Positions 41,106-53,194 of a stretch of DNA of 64,000 bases are shown here, piece after piece. How positions within the stretch are numbered: position 1 is the stretch's first letter; each line of letters begins with the position of its first letter. The notes beneath the pieces are model-generated. The model saw only the letters and a list, made by a program, of their open reading frames with translations, ran no database searches and was not told the DNA's origin. This stretch comes from Macrotis lagotis. Lineage: Eukaryota; Chordata; Mammalia; Peramelemorphia; Peramelidae. A program made the translations under genes and the position numbers. The stretch spans positions 251,168,518-251,232,517 of the forward strand of contig NC_133658.1 of the NCBI RefSeq assembly GCF_037893015.1. The letters run 5' to 3'.

Positions 41106-41339
41106 TGCCTGTGTAGGAGAACACATAAACTTCTTAATCCAGCATCCAGAGTTCCCCTAGGTGGTGGAGAAAATAGGGGAATTGCTTCTGGAGAAGTGGT
41201 AATGATGCATATGGAAGTACCTCATAGAAATGTTGCAATATGTGTAAACATTCTGTAAATAATCCTGTCTGCTAACTGTTTTCAATTGGCTATATAATCT
41301 TGACTGAGAAAGTTGTCAAAATGTATTAACAAAGAGGAT

Positions 41340-42932
41340 ATCAGCTTAGCCTTAACAGATCTAAAATTATATTATAAAGCATCAGTCATCAAAACTATCT
41401 GGTACTGGCTAAGAAACAGAGTTGTGGATCAGTGGAATAGACTACGTGCAATAGCAGGAAATGATTATAGTAATCTGCTGTTTGATAAACCCAGAGAGTC
41501 CAGCTATTGGGATAAAAATTCTCTCTTTGATAAAAACTGTTGGGAAAATTGAAAGTTAGTATGGAAGAAACCTGGATTAGACCAACACCTCACACCCTAT
41601 ACCAAGATAAGATCCAAATGGTTACAGGATTTAGATATAAAAAAATATTATAAGCAAACTAGAAGATCAAGGAGTAGTTTGCCTGTCAAATCTATGGAAA
41701 GGGAAGCAGTTTATGACCAAGGAAGAGATGGAGAACATCATTAAAAACAAACTAGATAATTTTGATTACATTAAATTAAAAAGCTTTTGCACAGACAAAA
41801 CCACTGTAACCAAGATCAAAAGAGATGTAGTAAATTGGGAAACAATTTTTACAACTAGTATTTCTGACAAAGGACTCATTTCTAAAATATACAGAGAACT
41901 GAGTCAAATTTTCAAAAAAAAAACAGCATTCCCCAATTGACAAATGGTCAAAGGATATGCAAAGGTAATTTACAGATGAGGAAGTCAAAGCTATCCATAG
42001 TCATATGAAAAATTGCTCTAAATCACTACTTATTAGAGAAATGCAAATTACAGCATCTCTGAGGTACCACCTCACACCTCTCAGACTGGCCAATATGATC
42101 AGAAAGAACAATGATTAATGTTGGAAGGGATGTGGGAAATCTGGGATACTAATGCATTTTTGGTGGAGCTGTGAACTCATTCAACCTTTCTGGAGAGAAA
42201 TTTGGAATTGTGCCCAAAGGGCAACAAAAATGAACATAACCTTTGACCCAGCAATACCACTACTGGGTCTATACCCTGAAGAGATTATGAAAAAGGATAA
42301 AAACATCACTTGTACAAAAATATTCATAGCAGCCCTGTTTGTGGTGGCAAAGAATTGGAAATTGAATGTCTTTCTACTGGGGAATGGCTTAGCAAACTGT
42401 GGTATTTGTATGTCATGGAACACTATTGTTTTATTAGAAACCAGAAGAGATGGGGATTCAGGGAAATCTGGAAGGATTTGCATAAACTGATGCTGAGTGA
42501 GATGAGCAGAACCAGAATAACATTGTATATCCTAACAGCAACATGGGGGTGATGATCAACCTTGATGAACTTGCTCATTCCATCAGTGCAGCAATAAGGG
42601 ACAATTTTGGGCTATCTTCAATGGAGAATACCATCTGTATCCAGACAAAGAATTGTGGAGTTTGAAAAAAGACCAAAGACTATTACTTTCAATTTAGAGG
42701 AAAACATTTTCTTATTATGTAATTTTTCTATCTCTTATACTTTATTTTTCTTTCTTAAGGATATGATTTCTCTATTATCACATTCAACTTAGATCAATGT
42801 ATACCATGGAAACAATGTAAAGACTAACAGACTACCTTCTGTGGGGATGGGGGGAGGGAAGCAAGAATAGGGGAAAAATTATGAAACTCAAAATAAATAA
42901 AATCTTTCTTTAAAAAGCAAAACAAAAACAAA
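41340..42932 (+). mobile_element. 5'-truncated L1 with ORF2 C-terminal third
   Basis: Longest L1 here. The remnant ORF2 frames match the mammalian L1 ORF2 C-terminus in order: [20 protein letters not shown] (about 41350), DYIKLKSFCTDKTT (41770), SDKGLISKIYREL (41865), FDPAIPLLGLYP (42243) and CTKIFIAALF (42310). Upstream endonuclease and RT domains are absent. A G-rich 3' UTR and A-tail end at about 42932. TSD AACAAAGAGG with partial extension at 41328-41345 and 42933-42950. Several frameshifts make it inactive. Confidence 0.95.
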
Positions 42933-42950
42933 ACAAAGAGGACCTCAGCC

Positions 42951-43299
42951 ATTTTTATTCTGGTTTTTTTTTTCTCCAGTCTTGGTGAATTTTAGATTTC
43001 CTTTCAGAGGCTGTCTGTTTATGGTCTCATTGAAAAAGGCGAAAGCCAATGTTGTAAAGGGAGAAAGAGGCCTTTTAGCTTCTCCCTTCTTGTGACCCTG
43101 AAAATATAGGTCTGGTATTTATGCCTTCATTTTAAGTGAAGGAAGAGTGATGTCTCTGTGTCTTTCTCTGGGTTTGATAACCATCTCAGCAGCAATGCCC
43201 ATAGGAGTAAGGAGCGACTTTTGGGAGTGCCAATTCCTGGACTCAACCTAGTGTTAAATTAGATTAGTTATATTTTATTACATTGGATTGGATTAGATA
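42951..43299. other. Unassigned DNA
   Basis: No repeat or gene recognised. Confidence 0.4.
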
Positions 43300-43490
43300 G
43301 ATCAGATTAAAGATTTATTAGGTGCTCACTAAATACAGTTACTAAGCAAAGCATTCAGAATACAAATATGAGACAAAAGAAAGTCCCTGTTCTTAAAGCA
43401 TTCAGAATACAAATATGAGACAAAAGAAAGTCCCTGTTCTTAAACCCCTTAAAAAGGGTTTATGTTCTAATAGGGGAAAGACAGTTCTAA
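43300..43490 (-). mobile_element. L2-like 3' fragment with tandem duplication
   Basis: Antisense: TTTATTAGGTGCTCACTAAA, AGTCCCTGTTCTTAAA, TTCTAATAGGGG. A perfect 47-bp unit is tandemly doubled inside it (43351-43444). Confidence 0.7.
43351..43444. repeat. Perfect 47-bp tandem duplication
   Basis: Units 43351-43397 and 43398-43444 are identical, starting GCATTCAGAATACAAATATG. Confidence 0.97.
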
Positions 43491-43504
43491 ATTCAAGCTA
43501 GGCA

Positions 43505-43722
43505 AAGTGAGAAGTTTTATTTACTTCTGACTCTTTGTTACCTCATTTGAGGTTTTCTAGGTAAAGGTACTCGAGTAGTTTGTCATTTCCTTCTGCAGCA
43601 AACAAAGGTTAAATAATTTGACCAGGGAGTAAGCTAGTAAGTGTCTGAAGCCACATATGAACTCAGGAAGATGAGTCTTCCTGACTCTAAGCCCTCTATC
43701 CATTGTGCCACCTAGTTGCCCA
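43505..43722 (-). mobile_element. MAR1-type CORE-SINE
   Basis: Antisense: TCTGACTCTTTGTTACCTC, GTTTGTCATTTCCTTCTGCA, GAAGATGAGTCTTCCTGACT, CCATTGTGCCACCTAGTTGC. Confidence 0.85.
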
Positions 43723-43799
43723 AAGCCAGAGTAGACTTGATATGAACAGAATTGCTCCCCTTTATCTCCTAGCTGCCTTATCTAAAAAGAGATAGCCAT

Positions 43800-43970
43800 G
43801 GGGCGGCTAGGTGGCACAGTGGATAGAGCACCGGCCCTGGAGTCAGGAGTACCTGAGTTCAAATCCAGTCTCAGACACTTAATAATTACCTAGCTGTGTG
43901 GCCTTGGGCAAGCCACTTAACCCCCACTGCCTTGCAAAAACTAAAAAAAAAAAGAGAGAGAGAGAGAGAC
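43800..43970 (+). mobile_element. tRNA-derived SINE with (GA)n tail extension
   Basis: Full-length; A-tail passes into (GA)n. TSD ATAGCCAT at 43792-43799 and 43971-43978. Confidence 0.93.
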
Positions 43971-43987
43971 ATAGCCATAATATCAAT

Positions 43988-44203
43988 AACAACTCTTTGA
44001 GATCCCCCATTTTAGACTTTCTTGGCAAAAAATACTGGAGTGATTTTCTATTTCTTTCCCTAGTTCATTTTACAGATGAGGAAACCGAGGCAATAATTTG
44101 CCCAGGGTCACACAATTAGTAAGAATCTGAGTTTACATTTGAACCCAGGTCTTCCTGACTTCAAACCCAGCATTCTACTCACTGAGTTATCTAACTACTC
44201 CTG
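43988..44203 (-). mobile_element. MAR1-type CORE-SINE
   Basis: Antisense: AACAACTCTTTGAGATCCCC, TTTTACAGATGAGGAAACCG, CCAGGTCTTCCTGACTTCAA. Confidence 0.82.
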
Positions 44204-44214
44204 AGCTAGTCATG

Positions 44215-44570
44215 TCCAGTAGTTATTATCCATCCTTCATTGGAACAACTCTAATTGTTGGGAAGTTCTTCCTTATTATGAGTTGATATCTGCCTCTCCA
44301 GAACTTTTTATTGGTCCTGGTTCTACTCTCTGTTTGGGGTCAGGCAAAACAAGTCTAAACTCTCTTCCCTGACCTTTCATATACTTGAAAAAAGTTAAAA
44401 AGTTACCATAGTCCCCTAAGGGGTCTCACAGGTCTTCTCTTCTCTCTTCTCAATTGGAAGAAAAGTTCCCCCAACCGTCCCATCTCACTGTTCCCATCAG
44501 ATACTTTCCTGTTACCACCACCAACTTTCTAGTCTTGGCTTCAGGGAAAAGAAATAGGGTGTGTCTCCAT
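44215..44570 (-). mobile_element. L3 (CR1-clade) LINE 3' end
   Basis: Antisense: GGAACAACTCTAATTGTTGG, GAAGTTCTTCCTTATTATGA, ATCTGCCTCTCCAGAACTTT, CAGGCAAAACAAGTCTAAAC, then CAGGTCTTCTCTTCTCTC. This order is characteristic of L3/CR1 3' ends. Confidence 0.75.
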
Positions 44571-45113
44571 AAGAGTGAAAGACTCCTGGCTGTGGTGAAA
44601 GAAACTGTAAGAAAATTTGGAACTTAAAAAAAAAGACAAATTACACCAATGGGTTGAGCTCCAAACCAAACATAGATGTGAATTATGGACTGAACTATGA
44701 TGGGTTTTTTTTTTGGAGGGGGCACTAAAGGTTAAGAGGTGCTTTGGAGAGGGAAGCTACCTAGTGGATAAATTGGAAATGAAATTTTTAGCATATCTGA
44801 GAACTGTGCTAGGAAAAAAAAAAAACAGATTTTCTAGACATTCCCAAATGGAGACTCTATTAGTATTATGTAGGTCCCTGACCTACAGCAGTGGGATTAT
44901 GGGATCCCAAAGTGTGACAGTCATAGGATACTGAGATACCTCCTCCTATGTCAATGGGAGCTGTGGAGGTGCCTTGTTCTTTCCCAGATTCACAATTTAC
45001 ATAGCACTCTTCCTCCTCGAAAAGACAGAGAAATGAAGTATATCCTACTAGGAAGTTATCAGAAATTAGGGATCATAGGTTTGGAACAGGAAGGATCTTA
45101 GAAATCATCTAAT
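44571..45113. other. Unassigned DNA
   Basis: No gene recognised. It ends in the 'ggatcttagaaatcatct' motif where the next SINE inserted. Confidence 0.4.
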
Positions 45114-45270
45114 CTGGAGTGCTAGGTGGAGCAATGGATAGAGCACCAGCTCTGGAGTCAGAAGTACCTGAGTTCAAATCTGACCTCAGACACTTAATAA
45201 TTACCTAGCTATGTGGCCTTGGGCAAGCCACTTAACCCCATTTGCCTTGAAAAAAACCTAAAAACAAAAC
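45114..45270 (+). mobile_element. tRNA-derived SINE
   Basis: Full-length, TSD AGAAATCATCTAAT at 45100-45113 and 45271-45284. Confidence 0.94.
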
Positions 45271-45549
45271 AGAAATCATCTAATCCAATATCCTCATTTC
45301 AGAAGTAAAAAATTTTAGGCACAGGAAGTTAAATGTTTTGTTTAAGGTCATGCATAATTCTATAGCACTTTAAAATTGACAAATTTATTTTCTCTGCAAA
45401 TTAGGGGCATACAAAGCACCATTAAATCCATGAGATCAGATAAGGAAATAATTTCCAGATGGGGTAAGAGGGCATTTGAAGTAGGTCTGGAAGAAGAGAT
45501 AAGATAAAATAGATGGAAACGGAGGTTCATGAAGGGCAGGCTAGGTACA

Positions 45550-45720
45550 AAAATAATAGCTTGCATTTCTATTGTTCTTCACTTACAAAAGATTTTCTTC
45601 AGAAAAGCCCTTAAAATCAATATCCCCATTTTACAGAGGAAGAAAACTACGGTCATAGAGGAAAGGTGATTTGTCCAAGACGATATTCCTAGCCAAGCCT
45701 CAAATCTATATCTTTTAAAA
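45550..45720 (-). mobile_element. MIR3/Ther-2-like SINE
   Basis: Antisense: AATAGCTTGCATTTCTATTG, CCCCATTTTACAGAGGAAGA. Diverged. Confidence 0.6.
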
Positions 45721-46324
45721 AAGCAAATTAGGAATTGGGGACCATAGGTGTGTATTATTATATACACATCAGACTCAGTTGATACGTAGTTGGCTTGTCT
45801 AGAGTGTTTTTTACTTTCTTCATTTTATTCCTTTTTTATAAGGGAGGACTTTTGAGATAGGGGAGAGTACATGTATATTTATGGAGATGAATGGGGATAT
45901 AAAACCAAAAGATTTTAACAAAAATTTTCTTTAAAGAGAGCATGCTGAAGATTCCAGCTATGAAGATCCTCCCCCTCATCACCAACTGACCCAAATTCTC
46001 TGCTATTTTGACTCTCAAATTTCGAGTTTAATACATATAGGAGAGGGTGTGGCAGACACATCTTTATACAGAATCAGTAGTATCTTGGCATCTAATTCAT
46101 GATCTCCGTGTTACTACTATCTGTTACCATTATTCAATTCTGTTCAATGAACCTTTATTATGCTACCAGAACATTTAGCCCTGGTACATGCATAAAGACT
46201 AATATAATAGAAATGAACTCAAACTCAGACCTTGGGAACTCCGGGGTCAAAGTTCCAGCTCTACCAATGACTTAATGCTTGACCTTGGACTAACTATTTC
46301 CTATTCTGGGCCACAGCTTTTTCA
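45721..46324. other. Unassigned DNA
   Basis: No gene recognised. A possible SINE-like phrase lies near 46210-46320. Confidence 0.4.
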
Positions 46325-46440
46325 TCTATCTGTCAATCAATAAACATTTATTAATATCCTACTATGTACTAGGCTGGGGATATCAAAAGAGGTAAAAGAC
46401 AGTCCCTGCCCCCAGGGAGCTTACCATTTGATGGGGGACA
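46325..46440 (-). mobile_element. L2 3' end
   Basis: Antisense: AATCAATAAACATTTATTAA, CCTACTATGTACTAGGCTGG, GACAGTCCCTGCCCCCAGGG. Confidence 0.8.
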
Positions 46441-46451
46441 CCACATACATT

Positions 46452-46610
46452 CTTTTGGGGGGGGAGAGGCAATGGGGTTAAGTGACTTGCCCAGCTAGTA
46501 AGTATCAAGTGTCTGAGATCAAATTTGAACTCTAGTCCTCCTGACTCCAGGGCAGTTGTGCTGTTCACTGTTCCACCTAGCTGCCCCTCACTGAGCCACC
46601 TAGCTATCCC
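46452..46610 (-). mobile_element. tRNA-derived SINE, variant
   Basis: Antisense; the body has a MIR-like AGCTAGTAAGTATCAAGTG and the head region is partly repeated (CACCTAGCTGCCCC, then CACCTAGCTATCCC). Confidence 0.75.
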
Positions 46611-46792
46611 ACTTAAGACTTCTTGCTGTTCTAACAGTCTATATTCCGTTTTAAGATTCCATCTAGTTCTAAAATAAATTAAAGCTCTAAAGTTTTATTT
46701 CTCAAATTAAATATTCTCATTTTTAATGACTCTTCTACTTCTAATATTTACTGATTTTTTTTTCTCCAGAAGTTAGGAGGAGTAAAATGCTC

Positions 46793-46940
46793 TCATAGGC
46801 TGCTCCTCCAATGAATGACCTGAGAAAAATCAGTTAGATTTGGGTGGGGAAACTGAGAATTCTGGCTCAGCTGTGCTATTGGTTGACCATCTTTTTAGAA
46901 GTCATAGGCTGCTCCTCCAATGAATGACCTGAGAAAAATC
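46793..46940. repeat. 39-bp direct repeat flanking a 70-bp filler
   Basis: TCATAGGCTGCTCCTCCAAT and its following 19 bases occur at 46793-46831 and 46902-46940. Of the 70 bp between them, the right part (46848-46903, overlapping the repeat by 2 bp) is an exact reverse complement of 49197-49252. Confidence 0.95.
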
Positions 46941-47956
46941 CTGATTCTTACACTAGTGTGTGAATTTTGTCAAGTCCTCTATATCTCTTAGTTCTAGTTT
47001 CCCCAATCTTTTCTCACTACCCACCTTACTGGATTGTTGAATTGAAGGTATCACCTGTATGCCATTATCATTTTCTCTCAGATCCTCAGAAGGTGGAGGT
47101 AGGAGCTTTTATTGGGTATCGAGGAAGGAACTTAGGGGTAAGAGTAGGGCAAAGCTTCCTTAGCTGGCAGATTCAGGACAGGAATCAGATCCCCCTTTAT
47201 TTTTAAGCCTTGAAATCCCTACTGACAAATGTTCTGTGGAGAAGCACATAGGCCAGGTTGCCAGGATATGAGACTTACTCTGAGGAAGAGGCTTTCCACC
47301 TACTACTTTGTAACCCCAAACTTTGTAAAGTTTTTAATGGGTAATCTACTTGTACAGGTCATTTGGAAAATCAGCCCAAAATGGTTAATAGATTTTATGC
47401 CATTTTCTGAGCTAATAGCTCCAGGGCTTGGGGATCTGAGGAAGAAAGATTGGACAGTGGTCCAACCCAAGTCCAGAAGACAATGAATGATTTTTGGCTG
47501 CTGCCTTGGACACAGTGTATCAAAGGATGAATGGAATGTGTTCTGAGCTCCCCTCCCTTGGAGTTCCACGAAAATAGCGGCATTAATTAACAGTTCTTTC
47601 CTCTGTGCATAAACTGAGCAGAGTCTAGGTCGTGAAGCTTATGTGACTCCCCACTTGAGTTTTAAATAACCTTCAGATTTAAAGAAGGAAAAGAAAGAAA
47701 AGAAAAACAGAACCTCCTACTGCAGCCCCCTACTCCACCCCATCTCATCTACCTCATTACCTTAGACAATAACCCTGTACAGCTGCTCAGAAAGAAATCA
47801 GAGAATGCCAAAGCTTACTTGGAAGAGACCTGAGGATTACAGTATCTCAGAATGTTAGAAGCAGAGGTTCTTAACCAAGGTGGGGGTGATGGGAAAGGGA
47901 AAAATTAGATCTTTCTTACCAAAAACTCCTAACAAATTTAGAATTTCTTTCCATTT
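46941..47956. other. Unassigned DNA
   Basis: About 1 kb without recognised repeats or genes. Small open frames (for example 47229-47486 plus) show no domain. Confidence 0.4.
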
Positions 47957-48113
47957 TTTTTTTTTTTTTTAGTTTTTGTGAGGCAGTGGCGTTTTAAGTG
48001 GCTTACCCAAGGCCACACAGCTAGGTAATTATTAAGTGTCTGAGGTGGGATTTGAACTCAGGTACTCCTGACTCCAGGGCTGGTGCTCTATCCACTGTGC
48101 CACCTAGCTACCC
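47957..48113 (-). mobile_element. tRNA-derived SINE
   Basis: Antisense, full-length, flanked by similar TTTC(A/C)ATTTTT sequences. Confidence 0.92.
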
Positions 48114-48252
48114 CTCTTTCAATTTTTTAAAAACATTATTCTGATAAGGAATCCATGGGTCTTACCAGATTGTCAAGGGAGTCCATGACACCAAAAAAGA
48201 TTAAGTACCCCTAACTTAGAACAGAGAATGTTAGAGCATAAGATGTAATAGT

Positions 48253-48505
48253 AATAAAAATAATAATAATAATAATAATAATAATTTTTATGTAGTGCTT
48301 AGTATTTACCAAACATTGTGCTTAACACTTTATAATTATTATTTTATTTGATCTTCACAACAACTCAGTTAGTTGCTATTATTATCTCCATATGACAGGT
48401 GGGGAAATTGAGACAGAAATTGAGTGACTCACTTGGTCACTTAAGTGTTTGAGACAGTATTTGAACTCAGATCTTAACTCCAGGTTGGGGACTTTATCCA
48501 CTGTG
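48253..48505 (-). mobile_element. MIR3/Ther-2-like SINE with (AAT)n
   Basis: Antisense: (AAT)n at 48255-48287, TATTTGATCTTCACAACAAC, GACAGGTGGGGAAATTGAGA, GGGGACTTTATCCACTGTG. Confidence 0.8.
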
Positions 48506-48599
48506 TCTCTTGTAAATAAGAGTTGAATGGTACCTTAAGACCTAGAATGTTAGAAAATGTGAGGGAACCTAGAATCTAGATCTTGGGTGGGGGGGAGGA

Positions 48600-48725
48600 A
48601 ACGTCTAAGGTCATTGTGTTCAACTCCTCATTTTGTAGCTGAAGAATCTAAAGTTCAGAGAAATTAAGTGACTGGCCCAAAGTCACACTATGAGTTAGTG
48701 GCTGAACTGGACTTCCAACCAGGTC
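48600..48725 (-). mobile_element. CORE-SINE (MIR-type) fragment
   Basis: Antisense: CCTCATTTTGTAGCTGAAGA, AGTGACTGGCCCAAAGTCAC. Confidence 0.65.
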
Positions 48726-48909
48726 TGTTGACCATCTCTTTTCCTTGCATCAGGCTGTATCAGTCCTAGGGTTTGGAGTCTTTTCAGCATGCCAGTGTTC
48801 CTTTCTATTGCTGTCAGACATTCTTCACTGTGGGGATGAGCCTTCCGAATATGCCTCAAGTTATTGGAACGATCTTTTCTAAGGCACAGAATTGTTAATA
48901 CACTATGCA

Positions 48910-49065
48910 TGTGAGGGTGGCTAGTTGGCGCAGTGGATAAAGCACGGCCCTGGAGTCAGGAGTACCTGGGTTCAAATCTGGTCTCAGACACTTAATAATT
49001 ACTTAGCTGTGTGGCCTTGGGCAAGACGCTTAACCCCATCTGTCTTGCCAAAAAACCTAAAAAAA
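48910..49065 (+). mobile_element. tRNA-derived SINE
   Basis: Full-length, TSD AATACACTATGCA at 48897-48909 and 49066-49078. Confidence 0.95.
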
Positions 49066-49196
49066 AATACACTATGCACATTCATGGAGGAGACCCTCAA
49101 GAGAGTTGGTCTGGGGTCATGGAAGGCTGCCCAATCAGGAATCCTTTCTTTGGAAGGAAGCTCCTGATTGCTCTTCCTTGGGTCCATTGAGTCAAG

Positions 49197-49252
49197 GACT
49201 TCTAAAAAGATGGTCAACCAATAGCACAGCTGAGCCAGAATTCTCAGTTTCC
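49197..49252. repeat. 56-bp segment, inverted match to 46848-46903
   Basis: Perfect reverse-complement identity. This copy runs on into a CORE-SINE-like CTCAGTTTCCTCATCTG, so it looks like the donor. Confidence 0.95.
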
Positions 49253-51000
49253 TCATCTGTAAAATGAAAAGGTTGGAAGTAGAAGGCCTCAAATATCCCT
49301 TAAAGGTCTAAAACTATGATTCTCGGTATTCATTAATAACCCTAATTTGTGCAAAACCACCTGAAAAGTGCTATGAAGGTGAAAAAGAAGACAAAGACCC
49401 TGCTCAAAGAGCTCTCATTCTATTTGAAAAGATAAGACACACATGAAAAATTAAACAATGTAAGATTTTAAAATAACAGTTCTCAAGAATAATGGAAAAT
49501 GTGACCTGGTGAAGTTTAGCATAGTAGAAAGAGCCAATGGACAAGGAAGTCAGGAGACCTAACAATCAAATACCAGCTCTATCATCTAGGAATGGGGTAA
49601 CTTCTTGATGTCACAGTTTCCAACTCTAAAATTGTGATAATACCTTCATTATCTGACCCATAGGTGGACTGTGAGAAAAGTCCTTTTTAAAACCCTAAAG
49701 TACTATAGAAATATGAATTAGTGCTATCTATAAAATGAAAGCACTAAATTAAATGTTCTCCAAAGTCTCTTTAGCTCTCTAATGTCCTACTTATCCATAA
49801 TAAATTATCAAATGAATGACATAATAATAATAGCAATAATAACAATAATCTCAAATTTCTCTAAAGTTTTAAAATTTTCAATAATCCTTCCTTACTAACA
49901 GCTCAATGAAATAGTTGGTCCAAGTATGTTATCTTCATTTTACAGATAAGAAAAATGAGAACTAGAGGTTGACAGTCAGTATGTATCAGATTCAATAAGT
50001 ATAGTAGAATTCACTTTTGCTTAAGGTGATGCTTGTCTTGAAGGACAAGAAGGACAAGAAATTCTCAAGGTATGGTCCAGGATCCCTGGAGGGGGCTTGA
50101 GATCCTTTCAGGAGGTCTATGAGATTCAAAACGCCTTTAATAAAAATACTAAAATATAGTATTAACATACTAAATATAGTAAATATAGTTTTCTAATATA
50201 ATAAATATAGATAGATATACTCATATAAACTAAATATTTTTGAGGGGGAATCTTCAATAATTTTTAAGAGTATAAAGGGGTTCTGAAACCACAAAGTTGA
50301 GAGCTGCTGAGTAAAATGAATCTTTTTAGAAGGCGAAATTGAATGTTTGAGAAAGGAAGTGAGGGCAGGGCATTTCAGGAAAAGACAAGGTATTGCAGGA
50401 GAAGAAATTAGTAAACAAAAACCCCATAAAGGTTAACTATAATGTATAGTTGGGAGTCAGAAAAATAATTAGTATGATTGGAATATAAAGTATAATAAGG
50501 AAATAGCAGGAAATCACTATGGAAAGGAAGGATCTTGAATGTAACTCTAAGGGATTTGGACTTCTTTCTGATGATCATTAGGAGCCCCAGACCATTTGTA
50601 ACCAGTGTAGGATTAGAGCTTTGGGAAAAATCAATCCAGCCCATATGTCCAAGGTCTGGTAAATGATTAGACAAGAGACCAGGAGAACAGTTAGAGGGTC
50701 ATTTTAGCAGTCTAGATTGAAATTGGTAAGCTATCCTGACTGTCCTCACAGGGCAGGGACTTTAGCATGCCTTCCATCTAGAGTTGAATAGTGTTGAGCT
50801 ATTCCTGTTCTACATCTTAAGCTGAGTTCCAAGGGATAGGTAGGCTTTAGAGAGGGGAAGAAGGAACTGGAGAGATGAGGACAAAAGAGGATAGGGATCA
50901 TGTAGTGGGGAATATCCCAACTTATTAGCTGACTGGTGGCCCTCCAAGCAATTAATAAACTCACATTTATATAAATAGCATCCTTCTTATAACAGCCCTT
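49253..51000. other. Mostly unassigned DNA with L2-like pieces
   Basis: L2-like antisense text near 49385-49460 (ACCCTGCTCAAAGAGCTCTC), MIR3-like tail text near 49840-49960, and an AT-rich irregular repeat of 'actaaatatagta' type at 50130-50240. No gene. Confidence 0.4.
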
Positions 51001-51004
51001 ATTC

Positions 51005-51120
51005 TCCCAATTTTACAGATGAAGTGAAATAAATTGTCTATGGTCATAAGGTAGTATGTGACAGAACTGGGATTTAGGCCCAGGTGTTGTGACTCCAAAG
51101 CCAGCAGTCTTTACAATACA
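51005..51120 (-). mobile_element. CORE-SINE (MIR-type) fragment
   Basis: Antisense: CCAATTTTACAGATGAAGTG, ACTGGGATTTAGGCCCAGG. Confidence 0.6.
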
Positions 51121-52622
51121 TTAATAGTTTGAGTTAGGGGCCTAGCAGGAACAGATGGCTTGCAATAATTGGCTTGAGTCATCCCCCTGAGCTCTATGGA
51201 CCTCAAGGGGCCACAGGAATATGAATCCACTTAAAACTCTCTCCCTCCCAATCCCCCAGAAACACCTGTGGCTTTTTAGAGTAAGAAGATATTGAGTGTG
51301 CAATTTTTTTAAAAAGCCCTGAGGTAGGAAACTTGGACTCAGATCTCAGGACTATCATTAACTTATTCAGTGCCTCAGTTTCTTCTTCTGTAAAACTGAG
51401 ATTTCACTGATTAGATAATCTCTAAGTTCCCTTCCAATTCTAATAATCTTTGAGCCTGTAAATTTGGAGAGACAGAAGAAGCAGATGGCAGTATGTGTAA
51501 CTGTATCCTTTCATCCTAGGTCAGAGAGCCCTTTTCCCAGATGGCACCAGTCCAAGACTCCAGTTTGCACTAAGAGTCAAAATCAGCAAATCGAATCAGG
51601 GCCAAAGATTCAGGTCTCAAGTGGTCAGTAAAGATCTATTCTCTCCCTTCCCCTACTCAGGGAACAACATGGGCCATGAGATCAGGCCTAAAAAAAGGTT
51701 ACCAAATATAAAATAATGATGCCAAGGTGATGTGAAGGAGGGGAGTAGATAACACTATCATCTCTTATGTAATACCAATCTCAACCTTGTATTAAAGGAA
51801 ATGTAATGAATGTCAATCCTTCCCCCCACCCCATCACATTTTCAGAGAAACATCATGGTATAGTGAAAAGGACATTGGAGTCAGGCACATGACCTAACTC
51901 TTGTTGACTGTGACCTTTGACTTAGCCTCAGTTTCTTTAAATATACAAAAGCACAATTATGTATAAAGTACCTAAATTGAGGATGATAATATTTGCATTA
52001 CCTTTTTCTCATAACTGAAATTAGGAAAGAGAGTTTTTAAATTCTAAAGGTCAATTGAAATCTTAGGTTTTTTAGAGCTGGAAGAGATCTTAGAGAAGAT
52101 ATGACATTTACAGAGGGGAAACCTGAAATGCATGGAGGCTTAGTAATTTGTACATGATTATAAAATTATTAAGTGACAAAAGCAGCATTAAATGCATTAA
52201 AAGAATCTTTTTTTTATTCCAAATACAATGCTCTTTGCTTCTTATCATGCTGCCTCCCATATATTACTGTTATTATGGAAACAGCATTTCTGCTGCTAGC
52301 AGGAAAGTAGAGCAAAAGCAGAATGCAGAATGAAGGTGAGAGGGTAAGTGAGTGCTAGACCCTCCAGGGGATCCACCTGGCCCCTTATGTCTTGTTCCAA
52401 GTTAATCTGCATGAAAGAAAGGAGAACATTGTCATCTCAGCTCCATACAATTTCTTTGGTTTTGCTAAGTAGAGCTCCCTGAAAGTTTTGAAAGCTTACA
52501 GCACAACAACCAGGTGTATGATAAAAGTTGAAAGCAACTTTCCAATCCCAGGTCAGAAAAGAGAGTCTGATTAGAGAACTTGAGGACACAGAATAAAGAG
52601 GAAAGGATAACTTATAGGAATG

Positions 52623-52623
<1 letters not shown>
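51121..52623. other. Unassigned DNA with CORE-like fragments
   Basis: Weak CORE-like phrases near 51360-51400 and 52080-52180. No gene, RNA or young repeat. Confidence 0.4.

Positions 52624-52624
<1 letters not shown>

Positions 52625-52685
<61 letters not shown>
52625..52685. repeat. (AC)n microsatellite
   Basis: About 30 uninterrupted AC units. The matching Thr-His and Cys-Val open frames are artefacts of the repeat. Confidence 0.98.
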
Positions 52686-52687
<2 letters not shown>

Positions 52688-53194
52688 TCGAATGGCATCA
52701 GCGAGTAGCCAAAAGCCAACAAATATAGCAGAGAGCAGCCGGGAAGCAGCTGTACAGATAGATGCTCAACAGAGAGTAGAGAAGGCCAGTAGAGGGCACA
52801 AAGTTGCAGTTTAGTAAACAACTGAAACAGTAACATTGTTAAAGGAACTGTAGGTTCAGAGGCATTAACTATTTGTACCAATGATACATAAACTCCATGT
52901 GAGGTTTTTCATGGGTATTTTCTGGCCATACATATGGTACATACACATATGTATCTCTAAGTATATTTTTGGTCATGTATGGTTTTCTTCTTTCCACTAT
53001 TAGTAAGGGAGCTTACTTCTGTGTATATGGGGGAGGGAGGAAGTAGAGATATCGTTCTTGTCATTTCTTAATTTTTTGCTGTGCTTTAGTATTTTATTAA
53101 GTCTTTTGACTTGATATAATGTGTCTTCTGGTTAACCTAGCAAAAATAATAATTGGTAGGGACTCATGAGTTTTTTGGGAGGTCTAATAATCTT
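52686..53194. other. Unassigned DNA
   Basis: No gene or family recognised. Confidence 0.4.

Noticed and set aside
41019-41258. Open frame with a run of histidines
   Set aside because: The run is the translated (CAT)n tail of the SINE at 40742-41105.
52612-52881. Open frames rich in Thr-His or Cys-Val
   Set aside because: They are translations of the (AC)n microsatellite at 52625-52685.
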